The notes: generated from the letters alone by a model not told the origin. 29,915 nt of DNA from Cytospora piceicola (GCA_023375675.1 JALQBC010000093.1:1-29915), one strand, 5' to 3'; counted from the stretch's first letter, positions 20,442 to 29,379 are shown. Numbers and translations: made by a program.

Positions 20442-21797
20442 TTAACTATTATTACAAGACATATTCTCCAGTTCTGCGCGGCCTCGCTTCTCGGCGTCCC
20501 TAGCCGCCAGACAGAGCCACCACGCAGCATCCCACGCAGCGCGCTCATCAACCAGCCAACCAGCTCGCGGACAAGTACCAGCGGAGGCATCATGTCCGTG
20601 TCCGGATCCAAATCTCATTCCCTCTTCCTCCTCCTGCTCCCTGAAGTATCCCATCTCCGTAGCCCCCTGGGCTAATACGGCCTTGCACCTGTACTCAATA
20701 GCCGCCAGGCGGTTCCGTACCACCCCGCCCAAGGCCTCACATTGCTGAGCGGCCTCCTCCTCTCTCTCCTGTTGTCCTCTCTCCCGTTCTCTCGCTTTTT
20801 TGTTTCTTTCTCCTTCTCCCCCTCCGTCTTCTCGAGCCGTAACTTCCGCCGACGATGAAGATGACGATAGCAGCACGGCCGTCCACATGCGTGCGAGGTC
20901 GTCCCGGGCTATCACGATCTGTCGCGACACGTATTCCGGATCGGGTAGCATATCTTTCATCGTCATGCTACTGCTATCGAGGTGGGAGGAGAAGGAAGAG
21001 TCGGTACTGGTACCAGGCCAGGCACGTGCGTATAGCCGCGAGTAGTCATCAGCATTCTGGGCTATCTTGATAGTGTCCGTAGCGAGGTTGGCGACGGCTG
21101 AGATGAAGGGGAGGTTCTGGTCTTGGATGTGGTGAAGGGATGGCTGGACTGGTAGAGTCTGTACCTGTATGTGCTGTATTTGTGTCTGTGTGCCCCCGCG
21201 AGAGTGTGCTTGTGCGTGTGCTTGGGTTTGGGTTTGGGTTTGGGCTTGAGCCTGGGCTTGGGTTCGAAGGTCTAGACGTGTCGAGAGAAGCGGTTTGAAG
21301 AGAACCACGAACAGGGTGACGAGTACCAGTGCACCCAGATAGAATAGAATCCGAAGAAGCCTGCATGTGCTGTACTGGTATAAGGACCGGGCTTGACTGA
21401 AAAGTCGTGCCCACAAGGATGGCTGCTGCTGCTGCTGCTGCTGGTGATGCCGATTCGAATCTGCGACGTTGCTCCTGTTTTCTGTCTTCTGGCTGCCGTC
21501 GTTGTAATGTTGTTGTTGGTGGTGGTTATAGTTGTAAGTATTAGATACGGTGTTGGTGAAGCTCGCGATGTTGACTGTGGCGGCTTGGGGGGCGTCGAGG
21601 TGGACCCTGTGGTCTTCCACCTTTCCTCCAGTGTTTGGACCCAGTGTCGCCAGACTGAATGGCACCGGGTCGAGGCCAGCTGGCCCAGGAAGGGTGACCG
21701 TACGGTAATTGAACTGTACGCCGTTGTCCGAATCCGAATCCGTACCTGAGTCTGGCCCAGTTGTGGGTGAGGGTGAGGGCGGCCTGGAGGAGGCCAT
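20442..21797 (-). CDS. Gene D: predicted single-pass membrane protein of unknown function, 451 aa
   Basis: The start is ATG 21797, the first in the frame, with A at -3. The N-terminal 1-125 is low complexity with a TGPDSGTDSDSDNG run and ends in poly-Gln (119-125). PSLWARLFSQ (126-135) and a basic R-rich turn precede a clear transmembrane helix at about 147-168 (Leu/Val/Phe-rich). The linker at 180-196 is a QA/QT repeat. The C-terminal half is helical: 231-260, 287-310, a basic/acidic coil (KKARERERGQQEREEE, 333-348), 351-388, and a W-rich end (A-W-D-A-A-W-W, 421-427). With Arg/Cys before and Lys-Pro after the helix, topology cannot be fixed. The layout echoes gene C. The gene is divergent from E. 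No known domain recognised. Confidence 0.75.
   Translation of the reverse strand: MASSRPPSPSPTTGPDSGTDSDSDNGVQFNYRTVTLPGPAGLDPVPFSLATLGPNTGGKVEDHRVHLDAPQAATVNIASFTNTVSNTYNYNHHQQQHYNDGSQKTENRSNVADSNRHHQQQQQQQPSLWARLFSQARSLYQYSTCRLLRILFYLGALVLVTLFVVLFKPLLSTRLDLRTQAQAQAQTQTQTQAHAQAHSRGGTQTQIQHIQVQTLPVQPSLHHIQDQNLPFISAVANLATDTIKIAQNADDYSRLYARAWPGTSTDSSFSSHLDSSSMTMKDMLPDPEYVSRQIVIARDDLARMWTAVLLSSSSSSAEVTAREDGGGEGERNKKARERERGQQEREEEAAQQCEALGGVVRNRLAAIEYRCKAVLAQGATEMGYFREQEEEEGMRFGSGHGHDASAGTCPRAGWLVDERAAWDAAWWLCLAARDAEKRGRAELENMSCNNS
21224..21244 (+). repeat. (GGGTTT)n run on the template strand of gene D
   Basis: Four GGG runs spaced by TTT; the complementary strand encodes Q-T-Q-T-Q-T in the linker after the transmembrane helix. 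A classic four-run G-quadruplex pattern. Confidence 0.85.
21421..21442 (-). repeat. (CAG)n tract encoding poly-Gln in gene D
   Basis: Seven glutamine codons on the minus strand (GCTGCTGCT on plus). Confidence 0.85.
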
Positions 21798-22119
21798 CGT
21801 TATTCAGGTGCTTGTCAACTGGTGATTGCTCGGGTTTGTGGTCAACAGACACGAGTAGGTACCGAGGTAGGTAGGTGAGTATGTAGGTAGGTAGGTCATG
21901 GGATTTGGACCTCGACTGAGTTCAATGTTGAGTGAGTGACTGATTGACTTGTAGTAATTAAACAAATAAATCACTTGGGTTCAACCAACTCCCTTTCTTT
22001 GAGCCTGGTGATTTTGGTCTGTAATTCATCGGGCAAATACGTACGTAACAAATCAAACAGCAGACAGAGCCCTGGAGATTGGGTGTGTGCCAGACAAACG
22101 GAAAACCTGCATTTGTGAG

Positions 22120-22133
22120 AACCAATATTGGTT
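22120..22133. promoter_or_regulatory. Palindromic double CCAAT box
   Basis: AACCAATATTGGTT is a perfect 14-bp palindrome presenting CCAAT on both strands, roughly midway between the start codons of D and E. CCAAT is the binding site of the HAP/NF-Y complex in fungi; use here is inference. Confidence 0.6.
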
Positions 22134-22220
22134 AATTACATATTGATAATGATTAATCACTTAATGAATGGGCAGAAGGGATTGCCACAGAAGCCCAATC
22201 AGGTGCTATATGAAATCAAA

Positions 22221-22256
22221 CATGTAATAATTATCCTCTCATCTGATAATTACATG
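22221..22256. promoter_or_regulatory. Inverted repeat with GATA motifs
   Basis: CATGTAATAATTATC (22221-22235) faces GATAATTACATG (22245-22256). The arms match except for a small insertion, and each contains a GATAA core. It could bind a GATA factor dimer or form a hairpin. Confidence 0.5.
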
Positions 22257-22491
22257 TCGATTTAAATCTACCGGGTTTGATCAACCTGCTGCTCTTCTCT
22301 GGACATTGGCACTCAATGTTTGTCCGCCTACAATCACACGTACTCTTCCCTCTCGTCTCCCATCCTCCGCTTCTCTCTTTCTCTTCTGTCTCTCCCTTCT
22401 CAATCTCAAGTGTGCTCGTGTTTGCTCTCTTCTCTCCCTTCAGACCGAAAGAAACGAAGACCAAGCACCAAAGGAAGAAAACACCGTTGAG

Positions 22492-22957
22492 ATGTGTACC
22501 AACCCGTCTGTCGAAAACCCCTGTGGCTACGATCACAAGTCCCAAAGATACATCTTTTGCAAGCACTGCTTCGCCAGCACCGTCGCCGCTATACTTCAGC
22601 TTCAGCAGGCCTCCTCCTCTGTCAAAATCACCTCGACCCCCCTCATCTCTGATTCTCTCGTCACCAATATCACCGAGATCCTCGGCCTCGCCTACATTTG
22701 CAACCACTTGTTCCCCGAGTATCGCAACATCGTTGTCGACTTCGTCTATACCACTATCGAATCCATGAGGCGCTGCGGACTATTCGACCCGGGCGACGGC
22801 GCCGGTGCGCCCGACTTTGGGGACGAGTACACGGCGGGACACGTGAAGGACTGGTTCAAGGCCAAGGGGCTCAGGATCAACGACTACAACCCAAATTCCT
22901 TGGAGAAGGTGAACATGGAGAGGAAGAAGAAAGAGAAGGAAAAGGAAAAGGAAAAGG

Positions 22958-22990
<33 letters not shown>

Positions 22991-23856
22991 TCAACATCGA
23001 CAGCGGCATCAAGCTGCCAGGCTGTTTCCCTCGTTCCGACCATCTGCCTTCTTCGCTGCCTCGCTTCAGCTTCGACAGTGCCTTTTCCTTCGACGACCAC
23101 CTCCCTACTGGCTCTACAATCCCCGGCGTGGTGGGCACGGATGACATGATGAGCTTGGACGAGGGCAAAGGCAACGCAAATGTCAAGCTTGTAGGTGCCG
23201 TTTTCAACACTCCTCACATGCGTCCTCGCCCTCGTCCTCGAGCCCATCCTGATCATCAAGGGTCTGGATCCGCCGGTGTTGGCATGAGCTCCGGCACTTT
23301 GCCAAAGCTGGGCAGTGCCATGTTGAGGCTGTCGGTGGATCAGGTCCTGGGTGAGTCCAGGACCGACAACATCACCGCCGACACTGTGTCTACCTCGCCC
23401 TTTTCCTCGCCGTTTCCTTCACCCTCACCCTCCCACCAGCCTCTGGTACCGATTCTACTCTCGGACCTGCGTGCACAGCGTCATCAGCGTCATCGACATC
23501 GAGACCAAGACAGCGAAGATGATGAGGACTACGATGACAATGACGATGATGGTGGTGACGAGAACGAAGACGAAAACAGAGACGGAGACGGAGACGATTA
23601 CGAAGACGAAGACGATTACGAAGACGAAGACGACAATTCTTCCCATACCTCTCACTGTCCGGGTCCGAGTCCCGTGTTCATCGTGCCGCCTCCCCCTCGC
23701 GCAGTCAGGGACTTCTTCGACCAGGACCCTCGATTCCCTCAGGACGAGGTAATACTGCAGCAGTTGAGCCAGGAAAAGAAGCGCACGGCCGATGATTTGG
23801 GATGGCAGAAGAGGGCGAGGGAAAGAAAGGGGAAACAAAAGGGAGGAGATTGGTGA
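22492..23856 (+). CDS. Gene E: Cys-motif protein of unknown function, 454 aa, paralogue of gene B
   Basis: The start is ATG 22492, the first ATG in the frame; the upstream open frame starts with TTG and is pyrimidine-rich leader. The N-terminus MCTNPSVENPCG parallels MCLQPRTDVPCG of gene B. Cysteines C2, C11, C23 and C26 give C-x8-C-x11-C-x2-C, a candidate zinc knuckle. A helical domain (27-98) has L-G-L at 64-66 and ends M-R-R-C-G-L-F, like M-D-I-G-F-L in gene B. H-V-K-D-W-F-K (117-123) matches gene B's tryptophan segment. A basic KKKEKEKEKEKD run (145-156) and a Ser-Asn repeat follow. The middle is Ser/Pro-rich. An Asp/Glu-rich tract covers 339-381 and the C-terminus is basic (R-A-R-E-R-K-G-K-Q-K). 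Nuclear location is possible. Convergent with F. Confidence 0.8.
22920..22990 (+). repeat. AAGGAA and AGCAAC coding repeats in gene E
   Basis: Tandem hexamers encode Lys-Glu and Ser-Asn repeats right after the conserved N-terminal region of gene E. Confidence 0.8.
23490..23635 (+). repeat. GAC/GAA-rich imperfect coding repeat in gene E
   Basis: Includes the near-identical tandem GATTACGAAGACGAAGAC units (about 23596-23632). Encodes the Asp/Glu/Tyr-rich acidic tract. Confidence 0.8.
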
Positions 23857-24001
23857 ACCTTGGTGGATTGTACACGGTGTAGGAGAGGGAAAAGATGATG
23901 ACAACAAGCAACCAACCCGATATTATTGGTAGGTATCTCACAACCCGCAAGAAGAGATGGCAGTCAGAGTAAGAAAACATCATTACTACTACTGATGCTA
24001 A
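23857..24001. other. Short convergent spacer between genes E and F
   Basis: 145 bp that must hold both 3' ends; the transcripts probably overlap. No terminator motif fixed. Confidence 0.6.
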
Positions 24002-24760
24002 CTACAATCTCTCCGTCAGGTTCAAACGTGTCAGGAGCAGAGCCAGTATGAATCCAGGCACGAAGTAGACAGCCCTGTTTCCCGGATCAAATTCGCCAAC
24101 ACCAGCATCAACGCTGTCATCTTTTTTCCAGTCCACTGGTGTATCGTTCTCCCTCTCGACTTCATCGACTTCCTCGACTTCCTCATCTTCTTCGACCCCC
24201 TCAACATCCTCCACCTCGTCGTCATCGTCGTGGTTTTGTTCAGAAATCCACATCCACAGCCGGATCGCTAACTCGCCCTTGTTTCCCTCGCTGTCGAGGC
24301 CTCTCGCCGTAAGCAGCCTGCGAAGCCTCGCTATCGGCATCAGGCCCACTCTGCCGGCGCTCAGGCCAGCCACATGTTCGTCTGTGTCTTCTGGAGGTAC
24401 ACGGTTGCCGTGGCCGTCGTCATCATCGTCACCACCATCGCTGCCTCCATCGATCGACCCGTCTTGGTCCGGGGAAACGTCGCCGTCTTCGACATCATCG
24501 TCACCGTCATCTTCACCATCACCATCGTCCTGCTGTTTTTGTTGCTGCTTTCGGAGGTTCTTGCGCCTCTTGCTGACTGGTGGTTTGTTCCCCCCCCTCG
24601 CCCGCGTCGAACCACCACCACCATATTCGGAAGTCGATGATGAGGTTGTAGAGGCTTCGCTGTCGGTTGTGTCGGCGCGCGCTCGCTTCTTGCTTCTGGT
24701 GGGTTTCGGTGTGCAGGTTGAGGTCGACGGCGCCGAAGTTTTGCTCTTGGTTTTTTTCAT
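24002..24760 (-). CDS. Gene F: SAP-like domain protein, 252 aa, probable nuclear DNA/RNA-associated
   Basis: The start is ATG 24760, the first ATG in the frame. Residues 140-172 fit the SAP motif: a helix L-M-P-I-A-R-L-R-R-L-L, then T-A-R-G-L, then G-N-K-G-E-L-A-I-R-L in a second helix. SAP domains are two-helix DNA-binding motifs in chromatin and RNA-processing proteins (established for the family). Basic nuclear-localisation-like clusters lie at 23-28 (SKKRAR) and 64-71 (KRRKNLRK). Long Asp/Glu tracts flank the SAP motif (78-116, 177-204). The C-terminal ~20 residues are hydrophobic (about 231-244), unusual for a SAP protein; this could be a tail anchor or retained intron sequence. Just upstream of ATG the same frame encodes another basic cluster P-K-R-K-K-K, so the protein may start earlier through an unrecognised exon. 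The SAP call rests on motif reading only. Confidence 0.7.
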   Translation of the reverse strand: MKKTKSKTSAPSTSTCTPKPTRSKKRARADTTDSEASTTSSSTSEYGGGGSTRARGGNKPPVSKRRKNLRKQQQKQQDDGDGEDDGDDDVEDGDVSPDQDGSIDGGSDGGDDDDDGHGNRVPPEDTDEHVAGLSAGRVGLMPIARLRRLLTARGLDSEGNKGELAIRLWMWISEQNHDDDDEVEDVEGVEEDEEVEEVDEVERENDTPVDWKKDDSVDAGVGEFDPGNRAVYFVPGFILALLLTRLNLTERL

Positions 24761-25490
24761 GCTCGCGGTGATGGGTGATTTCTCGTTCTTCTTCTTTCTC
24801 TTCGGGTGTTTGCTCTTGTACGGTTACAAACCCATGCTGTGCTGATGATGGCCTTTCTCCTCGAGTCGACTCGCTCGAGTTGAAGTTGAAGGACGTCAGG
24901 AAGCTTGAGACTGGGAGGAGGAAAGTGTGTATCAATACGGGTCTGACAAATACAAGATAATTCATCCGGTCTGAAGGTGATCAATGAATAATACCACACA
25001 CTTGATAGACCCTGCCTGATGAATCTGCTGGAATTTGCCAAGGTGCCTGAACTTCCAGGGTGTAAAGCTAGACATCTGGAAACATCTGGAAATTTTGAAA
25101 TAATCAAGGGAAACGGAGACAACGAAAGGAAGGGGAAAAAAAGGGAGGGAAAAACAGTCAACCACACTATCTAGACCCGGGAAATGTATTCCAAGGACGG
25201 AATTATATCCTAATACTTTTTTGATCTATACTGGGAGGCTGGGGGGGGGGGACGGGGAGGGGGCCAGAACGGGCAACGAGGATAGGTTTTCAGCTGTAAG
25301 ACTCGTAAACGGGTCTCTTGGTTAGCCAAACATGGTGCATGTGGCACCGCAGTAGTAGAGAGAGAGATGATAAGGTGTGCTTTCTCGTTGAATGCCCCGA
25401 GATCGCACCAAGTCATCGTGGCGCCACCTCTGCCCCTCCAGTACATAATACGACTGTAGCCACTGTGCCTTCCGTTAAGAATGTTGTAAG
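24761..25490. other. Upstream region of gene F to right edge of gene island
   Basis: Contains the presumed promoter/5' UTR of F, an A/G-rich stretch (about 25105-25150) and a strong G-run at 25231-25263. Overlapping open frames on the minus strand lack features of a gene. Composition falls to AT-rich near 25490. Confidence 0.55.
25231..25263 (+). repeat. G-run with G-quadruplex potential
   Basis: GGGAGG, a run of about 11 G's, then GGGG and GGGGG within 33 bp; at least four GGG tracts with short loops. Intergenic, about 470 bp upstream of gene F and near the island edge. Confidence 0.8.
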
Positions 25491-25805
25491 TTGTTTTATA
25501 AAGCGCCTAAGCACATATAAACTTTCCTAGCTAAATACTTTCCTTGTTTTTAATTCTAATTAGCTTAAAATTACAATTATACTAATTCGCTATAATATAT
25601 ATTTCGTAAATCTCTTTAGCTATTAGAAACAGTAATTTTAGCTACATTAAAGTTATATATACTATTAAATATATATAGGTTAAGCTATTTCTTATATATT
25701 TTAGCTAGAATATATAACTATTTAACTTTTCTTAATAAAAAGCCTTTTTAATAAGCAGTTTATTACTAGCTTTTAGTTATTTTATAAAACACTTAAATAT
25801 ATTAA
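25491..25805. other. AT-rich, RIP-like sequence at right island edge
   Basis: TpA-rich sequence with nearly no CpA/TpG and no open frames. It has no clear match to the elements of the left block; probably a decayed unidentified repeat. Confidence 0.6.
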
Positions 25806-25957
25806 AGAATAGTAGTAAGACGGCTTATTAAGAAAGCTTTCTGTTAACTTAATAACTAAATACGCTACTTAAGCTACTTTAAATACTATAAAGTAACACC
25901 CTTTAAGTTTAAGCCTTACTTTATTATATTAACTATAGCTTTAAGTAGTAAAATATT
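25806..25957 (+). repeat. Palindromic module M, copy 3 (heavily mutated)
   Basis: Aligns with copy 5: GTAAGACGGCTTA, TTCTGTTAA, TACGCTACTTAAGCTAC, ATAAAGTAACACCC, TTTAAGTAGTAAAATA. Opposite in orientation to copies 1 and 2, so the gene island is flanked by inverted modules. Confidence 0.75.
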
Positions 25958-25990
25958 TACTTATTTATTAACTAACTAATTTATTAGCTA

Positions 25991-26041
<51 letters not shown>

Positions 26042-26506
26042 AGCTAATTTACTTACTAGCTAATTTACTACCTAACTTATTAGTTAGCTTATTATTTAAC
26101 TTACTTACTTACTTACTTATAGTTTTACTTATTTACCTATATATTAACTTTCTTTATAGCTAACTTACTTACTTACTTATTTATTTACTTACCTACTTAC
26201 TTACTTACTTATATACTTATTAGCTAATTTACGTACTAGCTAATCTACTTATTAAGTAATATACTAGCTAACTTACTAGCTAACCTACTTACTTACCTAC
26301 TTATTTATTTATTTATTTATTTACTTATTAGCTAATTTACTTTTTAAATTTAATAGCTATATTATATACTTATTTACTTACTTACTAATTAGCTAATATA
26401 TTTACTAATAAACTTAATTACTAGCTTACTTTACTTACTTACTTATTTACTAACTTATTTACTAACTTATTTACTAACTAAGTAACTTATTTATTTATTT
26501 ATTTAC

Positions 26507-26553
<47 letters not shown>

Positions 26554-26570
26554 CTTACTTTTAATTTAGT
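25958..26570. repeat. (ACTT)n tetranucleotide tract with (ATTT)n section
   Basis: ACTT repeats broken by TTAGCTAATTTA motifs. From about 26481 to 26560 it becomes mostly TTTA, as if the single C per unit had been lost. Confidence 0.88.
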
Positions 26571-26817
26571 TACTTAATAGTAACGGTACAGTATAGTAGT
26601 GTATAATAAAGATAAATTCTCTTTCTTTCTTTCTCTATATAACCGAGTACTCTTATAAACTATATATAAACCTATAAACCTACTATAAACTTACCTTAAG
26701 TTTACTATATAGTTACCGTACGTTTAGCCGCCCGAATTACCGGTAAATATACGGTAAATTCGTAAATACGTTTACAGGTAAGTTCGCTATAAACCTACTA
26801 GTAGGTATATAACATTA
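26571..26817. repeat. Non-tetranucleotide insert within the (ACTT)n tract
   Basis: About 245 bp with more CpG and GGTAAA/TTACCG motifs. It includes GTAACGGTAC near the left end and GTTACCGTACG in the middle. Similar AATTTA-type sequence (TTTTAATTTA) stands on both sides, so it may be an inserted element. No coding capacity. Confidence 0.4.
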
Positions 26818-27111
26818 CTTTTTAATTTACTTAAATACTTACTTACTAACTAACTTACTTAGTTACTTAATTACTTAATAATTAAATAACTAAATTACTA
26901 GCTACTTTATTAACTAATTTACTAGCTAACTTACTAGCTAATATACTAGCTAATATACTAGCTAACTTACTAGCTAACTTACTAGCTAACTTACTAGCTA
27001 ACTTACTAGCTAACCTACTAGTTAACTTACTTACTTACTTACTTACTAACCTACTTACTAACTTACTTACTTACTTACTTACTTACTTATTTACTTACTT
27101 ACTTAATTCGA
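26818..27111. repeat. (ACTT)n tract with TAGCTAACT units
   Basis: Between 26900 and 27030 the pattern ACTTACTAGCTA repeats several times, then plain ACTT. Confidence 0.88.
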
Positions 27112-27663
27112 ATCTAAAGGCTTATATAAGCCTTCGGTAGAAATAAAGGGAAGGAAAGGCTAAGGTTTAGGTTAAGAACCTTAAGAACTTACAGAATTAG
27201 AACTATTAGCCTTAATACTAAGCCTACCTTAAAGGCTACAATTTAATTAAATATACTATTTAATAGCCTCTTTTCTATAGATTTAGATTTAGGTAAGTTT
27301 AATTTAATTAGATTAAAACTCGAGCGTACATTTTAGTTTAAATCTAAAGTCTTTTATAGATAGCCTTATTATAGGTATAATCTAACTTTATCTAAACTTT
27401 AAAGTAACTATAAGTCTTCCGGCAGGTATTAAAAGGCCTTATAATCTTTAGTTCTCTTAGCTATTCGACGGCTAAAATCACTGCTTTTTATAGTTAATTA
27501 GATCCTTTAAACAGGGACTATAGTAAATTAGTATAATTATAATTCAGAGCTAATTAGAATTTAAAACAGGTAGTATAAATCTTAAAGGTAATAATTTCTA
27601 TATACTCGCCTGCTTTAAAAAATAAATATTAACCTTTTTAATAAAAGGTATAATAATAATATA
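27112..27663 (+). repeat. Dispersed repeat unit U, best-preserved copy
   Basis: Starts TTCGAATCTAAAGG followed by the palindrome AAGGCTTATATAAGCCTT and a purine-rich run. Homologous along its length to 28885-29370 (shared AATCTTTAGTTCT, TTAGTATAATTATAATT, AACAGGTAGTATAAATCTTA) and, inverted, to 1-116. No open reading frame; nature (LTR, SINE or DNA element) unresolved. Confidence 0.75.
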
Positions 27664-27865
27664 ACGGAACGGCGTAAGGCTAAGGGTTACTTAACCTGGC
27701 GCCTACGCACAGACTAGGTAACCTACTAGGCCTCGCCGTACCTTAGTATTTAGACCTTTAATTGAAAGGGCCTGGCTGCGCCTAAGCCTTTCCCTTTCTC
27801 TTTAGCTAAAATGCTTACATTTATATTAGAATTACAGCTTTACCTCTATCATTCTAGTGCATCGT
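27664..27865. mobile_element. Small fold-back insertion interrupting repeat unit U and module M
   Basis: GC-richer sequence inside AT-rich repeats. Imperfect inverted arms: GGAACGGCGTAAGGC (27666-27680) faces GCCTCGCCGTACC (27730-27742), extending to GGGTTACTTAACC opposite AGGTAACCTACT. In copy 5 unit U passes directly into module M, whereas here this ~200 bp lies between them. No target duplication identified. Confidence 0.5.
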
Positions 27866-28021
27866 AACAAGTAAGACCGCTTACCGAGAAGGATTTTTAT
27901 TAGAAAGAACCGGAGAATTAATAACTAAATACCCTGCTTAAGCTACTTTAAATACTATAAAGTAACGCCTTTCGAACGTTACTTTATTATATTATCTATA
28001 GCTTTAAGTAGTAAAATATTT
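27866..28021 (+). repeat. Palindromic module M, copy 4
   Basis: GTAAGACCGCTTACCGAGAAGG start, CTGCTTAAGCTAC, ATAAAGTAACGCC (27957-27969) facing CGTTACTTTAT, ending AAGTAGTAAAATA against an (ACTT)n tract. It lacks the GGAACGGCG start seen in copy 5. Confidence 0.8.
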
Positions 28022-28251
28022 ACTTATTTATTAACTAGCTAACTTATAAAGTAACTTACTACCTAACTTACTTACTTATATACTTACTTACCTACTTATA
28101 TACTTACTTATATACTTACTTACTTATTTACTAGCTTATTAACTAACTAACTAACTAACTAACTTACTAACTAACTTATATATACTAGCTAATATACGTA
28201 TTAGCTAACTTAGTTAGCTATTTATATATCTACTTACTTACTTACTTAGCT
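28022..28251. repeat. (ACTT)n tract
   Basis: ACTTACTTATAT and AACTAACT variants between module 4 and the next repeat unit. Confidence 0.88.
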
Positions 28252-28870
28252 TAAATTTAAAGGCTTATATAAGTTTTTAATAAAAAGAATAAAAGGAAAA
28301 GGCTAAAGTTTAAGTTAAAAACTTTAAAAACTTAAAAAACTAAAACTATAACCTTTAATATTAAACTTAGTTTAAAGGTTACTATTTAATTAAATATAAT
28401 ATTTAATAGCTTTTACATTAAAGTCTTTAATTTAAGTACGTTTTATTATATTAAATAAGAACTTAAGCGTATATTTTAATTTAAGCTTAAGGTTTTCTAT
28501 AAGTAGTATTATACACCGCTTAAGACCTTATATAAACAGTGTAAAAAGTAGGTTTTTTATATAAAAATAGCTGTAAATAAGGCTTTAAACCTACTTAAGC
28601 TACCTTACCTTTTAATATAATAGCTAGATCTATTATCTTATAATAAGTAGCTATACTATAAGCCTTATTATAAGCCTTATTATAAGCTTTAATATAAGTT
28701 TTATTATAAGCTTTATTATAATAAACTTTTTAATAACTTAAAGTATTAAGACTATTACCTTTAATACTTAAATTACTTTATAAGCTACTATATAATTAAA
28801 TATACTATTTAATATTTTTTTCTTAAAGTTTTAAAATTATATAAGTGTAATTTAATCGGATTAAAACTTA
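28252..28870 (+). repeat. Repeat unit U, mutated and partial copies, with a 14-bp minisatellite
   Basis: Begins AAATTTAAAGGCTTATATAAG as in unit U but heavily AT-shifted. A second partial copy is recognisable at about 28730-28830 (CTTTAATACTTAAATTAC...AATTAAATATACTATTTAAT). Between them, TATAAGCCTTATTA-type units repeat about five times (28657-28725). Confidence 0.65.
28657..28725 (+). repeat. 14-bp minisatellite, TATAAGCCTTATTA
   Basis: About five imperfect tandem units, the first two nearly identical. Confidence 0.75.
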
Positions 28871-28879
28871 AATGTATAT

Positions 28880-29379
28880 TTTAATTTAAACTTAAAAGCT
28901 TATATAAGCCTTTAGTAAAAAGAAAGGCTAAGGTTTAAGTTAAGAAGTTAAAAAACTTTAAAAACTTAAGGAATTAAAGCTATTAAGTTTTATAGTAAGC
29001 CTACTTTAAAGACTATAATTTAATTAAATATACCTTTTAATAGCTTTTTTTTATATTTTAAATTTAATTAAGTTTTATTTAATTAAATTTAAACTTAAGC
29101 GTATACCTTAGTTTAAACTTAAAGCTATTTATAATTAGCCTTATTATAAGCTTTAAAGTAACTAGAAACTTTTTAGTAAATATTAAAAACTTTATAATCT
29201 TTAGTTCTTTTAGCTATTTAACAGCTATAAATATTACTTTAAGCAGCTAATTAAATCCTTTAAATAAGTGCTATAGAGAATTAGTATAATTATAATTTTA
29301 AACTAATTAAAATTAAAAACAGGTAGTATAAATCTTAAGGGTAATAATCTTTATATACTTACTTACCTTATAAAACTAA
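28880..29379 (+). repeat. Repeat unit U, second full-length copy
   Basis: Contains AAGCTTATATAAGCCTTT, the purine run, AATTTAATTAAATATAC, ATCTTTAGTTCTTTTAGC and AACAGGTAGTATAAATCTTA in the same order as 27112-27663, and passes without interruption into module M at 29380. Confidence 0.75.

Larger units (their letters stand above)
21798..22491. promoter_or_regulatory. Shared divergent promoter region of genes D and E
   Basis: The 694 bp lie between two divergent start codons. From left to right: an imperfect GTAG microsatellite (21856-21896), an AT-rich middle, a palindromic CCAAT pair (22120-22133), an inverted repeat with GATA motifs (22221-22256), and a long pyrimidine-rich leader (about 22330-22440) typical of fungal 5' regions just before gene E. 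Confidence 0.65.

Noticed and set aside
19188..21797. Gene C as a true sequence homologue of gene D
   Set aside because: Not rejected outright but not asserted as a feature: similarity is in order and spacing of segments, not in clear residue identity; kept as a hypothesis in the findings.
22306..22491. 62-residue N-terminal extension of gene E
   Set aside because: No ATG, begins at TTG; the sequence is a pyrimidine-rich leader, and the paralogue gene B starts at the matching MC.
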